This document shows, piece after piece, positions 7,628 to 13,261 of a stretch of DNA of 13,261 bases. A program made the translations under genes and the position numbers. The notes beneath the pieces were generated by a model. The model was not told the DNA's origin and did not search any database. It was given only the letters and a program-made list of their open reading frames with translations. Position 1 is the stretch's first letter. Each line of letters begins with the position of its first letter. The stretch lies in NCBI GenBank assembly GCA_964438735.1, contig CAYTLW010000176.1:1-13261 (forward strand), given 5' to 3'. This DNA is from CAYTLW01 sp964438735. GTDB taxonomy: Bacteria; Myxococcota_A; UBA9042.

Positions 7628-8824
7628 TCAGGGGGCCGCTGCGGCGGCGGTAGGGGCGCGGGCGGGCGGTGGCGCAGGGACTTCGTTGCGGTCGTGCTCG
7701 CGCACCACCTCGACGGCGTCGCCATCGACCACCCGGCGCTGGCCGGTGATGACGAGGCGTTCGCCGCCCTGCAGACCCTGGGTCACCACGGCCTCATCGC
7801 CTTGCATCGAACCGGTGGTGACGTCCTGGCGATGGGCCTTGCCCTTTTCGACCACGAAGACCACCGAACGCGCGGCGTTGTCGCCGCTGGCCGGCTCGTC
7901 GACGACGGCGGCCAGAGGGACCACCACCTGGTCGGGCAGGGACTCGAGGATCAGCTCGGCGCGAGCCATCATGCCGGCGCGCAGCTTGCCGTCGACATTG
8001 CCCACCTCGACCTCGACCGGGAACGTGCGACTGGCGCCATGGGCGTGCATGGGGATCCGGCTGATGGCGCCCTGCAGTCGTTGGCCGTCCAGGGCGCGCA
8101 CCACGATGTCCACCTGCTGGCCGACGCGGACCTTGCTGACGGAGCGCTCCGGCACATCGACCAGGAGCTTCATCTTGCTGTAGTCGGCGATGGTCACCAG
8201 CGGCGGGCCTGGCGCCACCACTTCGCCCAGCTCCACGTTGCGAGTGGTCACGATGCCGGCAAAAGGCGCTGAGATCGTAAGCTTGCGAACTGTTGACTGG
8301 GCCAGGTCATGGGCAGCGCGTGCCATCAGCAACGCAGCCTTGGCTTGCTTCTCCGCGCCGACCGCCTGCTCCATTCGTGCCTGGTCGACCACCTTGGCAG
8401 CGGCCAGTCGGCGCATCCGACGGGCGTTGCTGCGCGCCAACTCGACCTGCGCCACGGCCTGTTCCACCGCGCCGGATGCCTGCTGCGCCTGCGCCCGCGC
8501 CGTGGCCGGATCCAGCCGAATCAGCAGCGCGTCACGGTCGACCGACTGGCCCTCTGCTACCGGCAGGGCGATGACCCGACCAGGAATCTCGGCCGCGATC
8601 CGCGCCTTGCGAGTCGGCTCGAAGCGACCGGGCAGGGCGAGTCGTCGTACGAAGGTCTTGCGCACCACTGCCGTCGTCTCCACGGGCACCTGCACCTTGC
8701 GCGCGGTCTCCTTGGGGGCGGCTTCCGGCGCTTTGCAGCCGGTCAACGCGGCGCCAAAGGCGATCAGCAGCCCCGCGCCGCAGACGGCCGGCGAACGGAC
8801 TCGTCGAAGGCCATTGGCGCGCAT
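7628..8824 (-). CDS. RND efflux periplasmic adaptor subunit (membrane fusion protein), lipoprotein
   Basis: A 398-residue adaptor that links an inner-membrane RND pump to an outer-membrane channel. The signal ends in the lipobox LTGC (Cys30). Next come the first half of the lipoyl domain (PGRFEP...GRVIALPVAEGQSVDRDALLIRLD, about 65-105), an Ala/Gln/Arg coiled-coil hairpin (about 108-178), the second lipoyl half (ISAPFAGIVTTRNVELGEVVAPG, 184-206), a beta-barrel domain (about 215-292) and a membrane-proximal domain ending near 374. The C-terminus is a Pro/Ala tail. Length and order are those of AcrA/MexA-type adaptors. ATG 8824 has GAGAGG at 8831-8836 with a six-base gap; the open frame upstream runs into antisense of the RCC1 gene and is rejected. 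First gene of the efflux operon, 62 bases before the permease, with a candidate promoter and operator upstream. Confidence 0.93.
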   Translation of the reverse strand: MRANGLRRVRSPAVCGAGLLIAFGAALTGCKAPEAAPKETARKVQVPVETTAVVRKTFVRRLALPGRFEPTRKARIAAEIPGRVIALPVAEGQSVDRDALLIRLDPATARAQAQQASGAVEQAVAQVELARSNARRMRRLAAAKVVDQARMEQAVGAEKQAKAALLMARAAHDLAQSTVRKLTISAPFAGIVTTRNVELGEVVAPGPPLVTIADYSKMKLLVDVPERSVSKVRVGQQVDIVVRALDGQRLQGAISRIPMHAHGASRTFPVEVEVGNVDGKLRAGMMARAELILESLPDQVVVPLAAVVDEPASGDNAARSVVFVVEKGKAHRQDVTTGSMQGDEAVVTQGLQGGERLVITGQRRVVDGDAVEVVREHDRNEVPAPPPARAPTAAAAAP

Positions 8825-8830
8825 GGGTTG

Positions 8831-8836
8831 CCTCTC
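8831..8836 (-). promoter_or_regulatory. Ribosome-binding site of the adaptor gene
   Basis: GAGAGG on the minus strand, six bases before ATG 8824. It decides the start, because the frame stays open for 446 further codons upstream without another plausible site. Confidence 0.6.
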
Positions 8837-8882
8837 GGAGTTCTGAAATCGGGCCTGTAAGCGCAAGGGCGCCAGCCGTGAA

Positions 8883-8900
8883 GTGCCGGCCAGCCGGCAC
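8883..8900. promoter_or_regulatory. Perfect 18-bp dyad, candidate operator of the efflux operon
   Basis: GTGCCGGC-CA-GCCGGCAC is a perfect inverted repeat of 8-bp arms around a 2-bp centre, 58 bases upstream of the adaptor start. It lies directly after the candidate -10 box on the minus strand, so it would cover the transcription start. Such a site suits a dimeric repressor of the TetR type, often used for RND operons. No regulator gene is in the window. There is no T-run, so it is less likely a terminator. It could also affect the divergent RCC1 gene. Confidence 0.5.
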
Positions 8901-8928
8901 ACGATAGGAGATCGCGGCCCCTTCGCAA
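8901..8928 (-). promoter_or_regulatory. Candidate sigma-70 promoter for the efflux operon
   Basis: On the minus strand TTGCGA (8923-8928) and TATCGT (8901-8906) are separated by 16 bases. Each matches its consensus at four of six positions. The predicted start falls near 8894, inside the dyad, giving a leader of about 70 bases before ATG 8824. Found by eye in a GC-rich region, so it is tentative. Confidence 0.35.
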
Positions 8929-8992
8929 GGGCTTGTCGGCCAGGAACATGGTAGAAGGTCGGCCGCTGCTGGAGGCAGGGCCAGTATGCGGC

Positions 8993-8996
8993 GGAG
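8993..8996 (+). promoter_or_regulatory. Ribosome-binding site of the RCC1 gene
   Basis: GGAG, part of GGCGGAG, lies five bases before ATG 9002. It fixes the start at the codon that begins a lipoprotein signal, rather than the ATGs at 8933 and 8948, which would add up to 23 residues in front of the signal. Confidence 0.65.
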
Positions 8997-9001
8997 TGAC
9001 G

Positions 9002-10357
9002 ATGAGTAAAGCCATCCGTGTGCGGCTCTTGTTGGTGGCCCTGTGCACCTTGGCCGGCTGTCCGCAATCGGTGCCGGATGAAGCGGTATTCGGCCCGTTG
9101 GGCGACGGTAGCGTGGCGGTGGATGGCGGAGCGGTTGCGGACACGGTCACAGACACGGGCACGGTTACGGTCACGGACACGGTCACAGACTCGGCCACAG
9201 TCACGGACACGGTCACGGGCACAGACACGGTCACGGGCACAGACACGGTCACGGATGCAACTGTGCCAGACACCAAACCCGACCCACCTCCTCACATCAC
9301 CTACCTCACCGCTGGCGGCTACACCACCTGCGCCATACGCAGTGACGGCAAGACCTTCTGCTGGGGAAACAACTCCAAGGGTCAGTTGGGCAATGGCAAG
9401 GGCGGCAGCGCCAAGACCAGCCATCTGCCTGTCATCGTCGATGGTGGCGGAGTGTTTACCTCGGTCGATTGCGGCAACGAGCATTGCTGCGCCGTGGACG
9501 AGGCGGCCAAGGTCTGGTGCTGGGGCGACAACAGCCAGGGTCAGGCGGATTTGGAGGAAGGCTTCAAGAAGCAGCTCAAGCCCAAGCTGCTGGCCCTCAG
9601 CTTCAAGACCAAGGCCATCGCAGCCGGCGGGCTGCATACCTGCGCGCTCACCGAGAGCGACACCGTCAAGTGTTGGGGGCTGGGCAACTCCGGCCAGCTG
9701 GGTCAGGGCGAAGAGAAGTCGAGCAAGACGGCGGTGGACGTGGTCTGGATCAAGGATGTGGCGCAGATCGATGCGGCTTTTTACAGCACCTGCGCGCGCA
9801 CCAAGACCGGTGAGATGTGGTGCTGGGGCTACAACGGTCACGGCGAGATCGGCACCGAGACCTGGCAGAAGTTCATCTCGACGCCCAACAAGATCGCTGG
9901 TGTGGGTGCCATCGGGGCGGTCGCCTGCGGACAGCAGCATAGCTGCGGCACCGAAAAGGGTGGCAAGGTCTGGTGCTGGGGGCGCAACGAGTTCCACCAG
10001 CTGGGCAAGGGCTCGGGCAACTACCAGTATCACAAGCCCCAGGTGGCGGTCGGCCTGACGGACGCGGTCTACGTGGCCGCTGGCGACCACCACACCTGCG
10101 CCATCCACAGCAGCGGCATGCCCTGGTGTTGGGGGCGGAATACCTACGGTGCGGCCGGCCAACCCAAAGGGCCGACCCTGTTCGATTACCCCACCGCGGT
10201 GACCGGCGTCACCGATTTGAAGGTCATCGTTGCGGGCACCTCACACACCTGTGGGCTCACCAAGCCCGGCGAGGTCTGGTGCTGGGGCAAAGGCAGCCAT
10301 GGCCAGCTGGGCAACGGCAACAAGGTGGACCAGTTCGCTCCGGTCAAGGTGATGTAG
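9002..10357 (+). CDS. RCC1-repeat (seven-bladed propeller) lipoprotein
   Basis: A 451-residue predicted surface or periplasmic lipoprotein. The signal MSKAIRVRLLLVALCTLAGC has the lipobox LAGC (Cys20). Residues 47-92 are a Thr/Val/Asp low-complexity linker. From about residue 98 there are seven RCC1-type repeats with the core C-x8/9-CWG...GQLG: Cys/CWG pairs at 110/120, 163/173, 214/224, 264/274, 315/326, 366/376 and 417/427. Seven repeats are enough to close a propeller. Every blade has the same two cysteines, which suggests disulfides or a structural role outside the cytoplasm. Bacterial RCC1 lipoproteins are common in Myxococcota-like genomes but their ligand is generally unknown. The gene is divergent from the efflux operon (177-bp gap) and convergent with the sulfatase; the 38 bases between the two stops show no clear terminator. 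Confidence 0.92.
   Translation: MSKAIRVRLLLVALCTLAGCPQSVPDEAVFGPLGDGSVAVDGGAVADTVTDTGTVTVTDTVTDSATVTDTVTGTDTVTGTDTVTDATVPDTKPDPPPHITYLTAGGYTTCAIRSDGKTFCWGNNSKGQLGNGKGGSAKTSHLPVIVDGGGVFTSVDCGNEHCCAVDEAAKVWCWGDNSQGQADLEEGFKKQLKPKLLALSFKTKAIAAGGLHTCALTESDTVKCWGLGNSGQLGQGEEKSSKTAVDVVWIKDVAQIDAAFYSTCARTKTGEMWCWGYNGHGEIGTETWQKFISTPNKIAGVGAIGAVACGQQHSCGTEKGGKVWCWGRNEFHQLGKGSGNYQYHKPQVAVGLTDAVYVAAGDHHTCAIHSSGMPWCWGRNTYGAAGQPKGPTLFDYPTAVTGVTDLKVIVAGTSHTCGLTKPGEVWCWGKGSHGQLGNGNKVDQFAPVKVM
9140..9256 (+). repeat. Degenerate 6/18-bp tandem repeat in the RCC1 linker
   Basis: The linker is built from near-identical hexamers of the form ACGGTC and ACAGAC/ACGGAC. At its end an 18-bp unit, ACAGACACGGTCACGGGC, occurs three times at 9203-9220, 9221-9238 and 9239-9256, with 17/18 and 16/18 identity of the outer copies to the middle one. 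It encodes TDTVTG-like peptides. Units are multiples of three, so gain or loss by slippage would change linker length without breaking the frame. Confidence 0.8.
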
Positions 10358-10395
10358 ACGACGCCGGGCGCCCCATCTCGCAGCGGTGAACGGCG

Positions 10396-11802
10396 CTATT
10401 TCAGCTTGGCCAACGTGGCGTTCAGCGCGCTGTCGGCAGCGCTCGCTTCGGCGTCCAGCGTTCCCGTGAGCAGGTTTTTGGCCTCGTGGGGATCCGCATC
10501 CAGGTCATACAACTCGGCGCTGCCGTCCTCGTACTCGATGCGCTTGTAGCGGCCATCCCATGCCGTGCGGCCGTGCAGGCCACCGCCTTGTTTGTTGCCG
10601 CCAAAGGACTCGGTGAAGTTCCAGCCGCGCGCACCCTGACCTTCCGGTCCGGCCAGCACAGGCAACAGGCTCTGCGAATCCACGCCCGAGGCGGATTGGC
10701 CGTCGAAGAGCGCCAGGATGGTCGCGAACAGGTCCACCGTATGGGCCAGCGAATCCGACGTTCTGCCGGGCTTGGCTACCGCGGGACCGGACATGCACAG
10801 TGGCACGTGCACGCCGCCCTGGTAGAGCGATCCCTTGGCGTGTTCCTGCGACCAGGGCGCCTCGGCCACCTGCGAAGGCGAGCCGTTGTCGCCGACGAAG
10901 ATCACGTGCACATCATCGTGGTCGTTGGCCTTCAGCCACGCCAGCAGGCGCCCGATCTCGGTGTCCAGCGCCTGCACCGCCGCTCGGTAATAAGGCGCCG
11001 GGTTCTTGGCGATGCCCTTGCCGTTGAGGTCGGTCTGGTCGTGCAAGGCAGCCGGTGGCAGGTGGAATGGTGTGTGCGGCGCGTTGAAGGCCATCCAGAG
11101 CAGCCACGACTTCTTCTTGTCGACCGTGCCCAGCCAGGTGATGGCGTCGTCCACATTGGCGGAGGTGGCATAGGTGGTGCTGGTGGCGGTCTTGCCATCC
11201 ACCGTGCGCTCCCAGTCCTCGTAGGCCGACAACGTGCCCCCCAGCAGACCCGAGAAGTGGTCCCAGCCGGCGTCGTTGGGCGCCTTCTCACCGCCGACCT
11301 CGTCGCTATGCCCCAGGTGCCACTTGCCGATGTTGGCGTGTTGCACGCCCAGGTCGGTCAGCACCTCGGGCAGGGTGGTCTCGCTCTGCGCCAGGCCCGG
11401 ATCCTTGTTGGACAGCGCCCAGCCGATGCCGGTTCGAAAGCCGTAGCGGCCGGTCAGTACGGTCGCTCGGGTCGGAGAGCAGGTCGGTGCCGACCAGGCG
11501 CGGTTGAAGCGCACGCCACCGTCGCAGATGGCTGAGATTGTGGGCATGGTCGGCCACGCATGATCTGTGGGCACACCACTCAAGTCGCCGGCGTACATCG
11601 GCGACTGGTCCAACCCCAGGTCGTCGGCGATGAGCAGCAGCACGCGAGTTGGCTGGCCTGCGCTGGCGCTGGCATCGTCCGAAGCGGCCGGTTCATCGCT
11701 GCAGGCAGCGCACGGCAGGGCACAGGCGACCAGCGTGGCGGCCAGCAGGCGGATTGCCGACTGAGCATGGGCGGCTCGGGACGGTCGATTCCATTGCATC
11801 AT
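10396..11802 (-). CDS. S1-type sulfatase, predicted lipoprotein
   Basis: A 468-residue hydrolase of sulfate esters. An N-terminal hydrophobic segment ends in LPCAACSDEP, giving a likely lipoprotein with Cys34 (or Cys31) as acylation site, then a short Ser/Ala/Asp linker. The catalytic set of the alkaline-phosphatase-fold sulfatases is complete: IADDLG (D60, D61, metal), C108-S-P-T-R112 (Cys converted to formylglycine), GKWHLGH (K160, H162), NAPHTPF (H243), GDNG (D305, N306) and K323. The C-terminal part (RYKRIEYEDG...LYDLDADPHEAKNL) is typical of arylsulfatases. Substrate cannot be told. No formylglycine-generating enzyme is in the window, so it must be encoded elsewhere. The start overlaps the stop of the DUF1566 gene as TGATG; a second ATG follows directly. 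No independent ribosome-binding site is clear, which fits coupling to the upstream gene. Confidence 0.93.
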   Translation of the reverse strand: MMQWNRPSRAAHAQSAIRLLAATLVACALPCAACSDEPAASDDASASAGQPTRVLLLIADDLGLDQSPMYAGDLSGVPTDHAWPTMPTISAICDGGVRFNRAWSAPTCSPTRATVLTGRYGFRTGIGWALSNKDPGLAQSETTLPEVLTDLGVQHANIGKWHLGHSDEVGGEKAPNDAGWDHFSGLLGGTLSAYEDWERTVDGKTATSTTYATSANVDDAITWLGTVDKKKSWLLWMAFNAPHTPFHLPPAALHDQTDLNGKGIAKNPAPYYRAAVQALDTEIGRLLAWLKANDHDDVHVIFVGDNGSPSQVAEAPWSQEHAKGSLYQGGVHVPLCMSGPAVAKPGRTSDSLAHTVDLFATILALFDGQSASGVDSQSLLPVLAGPEGQGARGWNFTESFGGNKQGGGLHGRTAWDGRYKRIEYEDGSAELYDLDADPHEAKNLLTGTLDAEASAADSALNATLAKLK

Positions 11803-13145
11803 CAGTTCAAGCCTCCACGCACGCAGCGAACGAAGTTGTCGACCTGCACCACGTCTTTCTGATCGCCGATGCTACCGCCCAGTTTCTTCCAGAGGTTGCC
11901 CTTGGCGTCGTCTTTGGGGTCCGCCCGCTGGGCCCCCGGGCCGTGCATATCGTACCCCTTACCCTGTTCCTCGACGGCCCAACAGGGCCCGAAGCAGACA
12001 TAGGCGGCGAACTTCGTATTGTCGCCGTGGGTGGTGCTGCTCCAAAAGAAGGGGGCCACGGCTTTGCCCGATGGCGGCGAGGTGGTCGGAGGGGTGTTCA
12101 GGTCCTTGCCCGCCGGCAAGTCGAACGCGAATACCGGGTCCAACACCATGCGTCGGCTGCTCCAATCCTTGGGCGCATAGTCGACAATGCTCTGCAGCGC
12201 CTTGACGTCGGGCAGCCGCCAGTCGTCCTGGCTGGCGAGGCTCAAGCCTTCGCAATACGCCAGCGCCTCCTTCCAGGTGAACTGCGCATCGCCGCTGACC
12301 TGGCCATTGGCCTGCTGCCAGACCAGGCCGGTCGCCTTGTCGGTGACCGTGCCATCGCTGTTGTCCGCGAACTCATTGGCGAGCGCGCTGACGTCGCCGC
12401 GCACGCAGCGGTAGAAGAGCGACGCCTTGGTTTTGACCGCCGACTGGCTTTTGATGTGGGCGTCCAGGAAGTTATAGAAGTACTTCGTGTCTCCATTGAG
12501 GTTCTCGGTGTCCGGCCGCGAGGTGCTCGACCAGGTCTGGCCCATCATCTGGTTGGAATGAGTGCCCGTCAGGTCGCCCGAGTCCAGCTCCGGATAGTCG
12601 AAATCGAACCACTTGCTGTCCAGGTAGTAGGCGCCCTTCACATGTTGGCTGCCGCTCCAGTCGCTGATGGAGAGCAGTTCCTTGATGGTGGGCACCCGCC
12701 AGTCGTCGAATCCGCCCAGGGACAGGCCTTCGCAGTAGGATTCAACCACGCTGTACGACACGCGCTCACCATGGTGGCTGCGCTCCCACATCAGGCCCGT
12801 GCGCCCGTCCAGGACGACCTGGTCATCGCAGACCAGCGAGTAGTCGGTTGCCAGGCGATCGTACGCCGCGTCCTGACCCGCAAAGAGCTCGCCCGCCGCC
12901 GGGCAGGTGATGACATCACCTTTGCTGTCGTAGCAGGCCTTCAGGTTGGTATCCGTCAAGCCGTAGGACACGGCGGGCGCCTTGGTAGGACAGGTTCCGG
13001 CGGCGCTGTCGGACGTCACGTCCTCAGCGGGCGTGACGGAATCGTCCGATGTCGACGTGCTGGTGCCTGTGCAGCATGTGGCCAAGAGGGCGATGGGCAC
13101 GATGAGGTGTGTATGTGCGATGGAACGCGCGAGTCGTCGGCTCAT
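11802..13145 (-). CDS. Lipoprotein with two DUF1566 (Lcl C-terminal) domains
   Basis: A 447-residue predicted envelope lipoprotein. The signal ends in LLATCC, with Cys24 (or Cys25) as acylation site; a Thr/Ser/Asp linker runs to about residue 50. Two tandem DUF1566 domains follow, at about 110-250 and 260-444. Each has the family landmarks TGL(M/V)W near the start, YCEGLSL, DDWR(V/L)P, a WSST segment and a final RCVRG. An extra Cys-containing segment (52-106) precedes domain 1. The function of DUF1566 is not established; many are secreted and some are thought to bind surface polymers. GAGGA at 13152-13156 lies six bases before the ATG. First gene of a two-gene operon with the sulfatase (one-base overlap), which suggests a shared role, perhaps recruiting a sulfated substrate; that is inference. 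Confidence 0.88.
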   Translation of the reverse strand: MSRRLARSIAHTHLIVPIALLATCCTGTSTSTSDDSVTPAEDVTSDSAAGTCPTKAPAVSYGLTDTNLKACYDSKGDVITCPAAGELFAGQDAAYDRLATDYSLVCDDQVVLDGRTGLMWERSHHGERVSYSVVESYCEGLSLGGFDDWRVPTIKELLSISDWSGSQHVKGAYYLDSKWFDFDYPELDSGDLTGTHSNQMMGQTWSSTSRPDTENLNGDTKYFYNFLDAHIKSQSAVKTKASLFYRCVRGDVSALANEFADNSDGTVTDKATGLVWQQANGQVSGDAQFTWKEALAYCEGLSLASQDDWRLPDVKALQSIVDYAPKDWSSRRMVLDPVFAFDLPAGKDLNTPPTTSPPSGKAVAPFFWSSTTHGDNTKFAAYVCFGPCWAVEEQGKGYDMHGPGAQRADPKDDAKGNLWKKLGGSIGDQKDVVQVDNFVRCVRGGLN

Positions 13146-13206
13146 GTGTTGTCCTCGTGTCGATGGCGATGATGGACCCGTCAGGTGGGCGATGCGCGCA
13201 GGAATC

Positions 13207-13240
13207 CTAGTTCGACGGACCGTAGGTACTTCCCCAGTTT
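13207..13240 (-). repeat. Right copy of a 34-bp inverted repeat
   Basis: The complement of this stretch begins AAACTGGGGAAGTAC and ends CCGTCGAACTAG and matches 296-329 at 29 of 34 positions. It lies about 60 bases upstream of the DUF1566 gene, in its presumed promoter region, so it might also hold a regulatory site. The remaining bases 13146-13206 and 13241-13261 show no recognisable promoter or gene. Confidence 0.75.
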
Positions 13241-13261
13241 CCTAGACTCGGGAAGAGGTGT

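Noticed and set aside
5796..8183. 795-residue plus-strand open frame
   Set aside because: Antisense to the RND permease and adaptor; Asp/His/Gly-rich composition and no recognisable fold.
8825..10162. 446-codon upstream extension of the adaptor frame
   Set aside because: It is antisense to the RCC1 gene, with a repeated RDRVCA pattern from the hexamer repeat; the adaptor's lipoprotein signal and ribosome-binding site fix the start at 8824.
10358..10395. Terminator between the convergent RCC1 and sulfatase genes
   Set aside because: Only weak short inverted repeats and no T-run on either strand.
10486..11535. 349-residue plus-strand open frame
   Set aside because: Antisense to the sulfatase, whose catalytic residues are all present.
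11649..13172. 507-residue plus-strand open frame
   Set aside because: Antisense to the sulfatase start and the DUF1566 gene; no domain or start signal.
13207..13240. ECF-type promoter in the right repeat (GGAAAC and CGTC)
   Set aside because: The spacing is about 19 bases and the GG of GGAAAC lies outside the part shared with the left copy.

Overview
The window is clearly GC-rich. It carries seven genes on both strands that look complete, plus the last codons of an eighth. Several products are lipoproteins: four have a clear lipobox and a fifth is likely. Two of these have a short low-complexity Thr/Asp/Ser-rich linker after the lipidated cysteine. RCC1 repeats and DUF1566 (Lcl) domains sit beside a classical RND efflux operon. 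This mix suggests a Gram-negative bacterium of the Myxococcota/deltaproteobacterial type. That placement is inferred from gene style, not from a marker gene.

Layout. Positions 2-67 (+) are the 3' end of an unidentified gene. Positions 68-325 hold no gene. They hold a REP-like cluster (two and a bit copies of a 69-bp unit with two hairpins each, and a related imperfect palindrome) between two convergent 3' ends. From 8824 down to 326 on the minus strand runs a probable four-gene operon: a lipoprotein periplasmic adaptor (7628-8824), an RND permease that continues in frame into a TolC-like outer-membrane factor (2781-7565, 1594 residues), a lipoprotein HAD phosphatase (1705-2718) and a GlpT-type glycerol-3-phosphate:phosphate antiporter (326-1705). 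The last two overlap as TGATG. A putative promoter with a perfect 18-bp dyad at the predicted start of transcription lies upstream of the adaptor gene.

Divergent from this operon is an RCC1-repeat lipoprotein (9002-10357, +) with seven repeats, enough for a full propeller. Convergent with it is a two-gene minus-strand operon: a lipoprotein with two DUF1566 domains (11802-13145) overlapping a lipoprotein S1-type sulfatase with a CSPTR active site (10396-11802).

How the genes may work together. Adaptor, RND pump and outer-membrane factor make a complete tripartite exporter encoded by only two genes. The HAD phosphatase and GlpT suggest handling of organophosphates. The sulfatase and its partner suggest an envelope-located step acting on a sulfated compound. 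The most unusual observations are the RND-OMF fusion, with what looks like a fossil gene junction inside it, and a 34-bp imperfect inverted repeat (29/34 identical) lying near the two ends of the window and enclosing all the complete genes.
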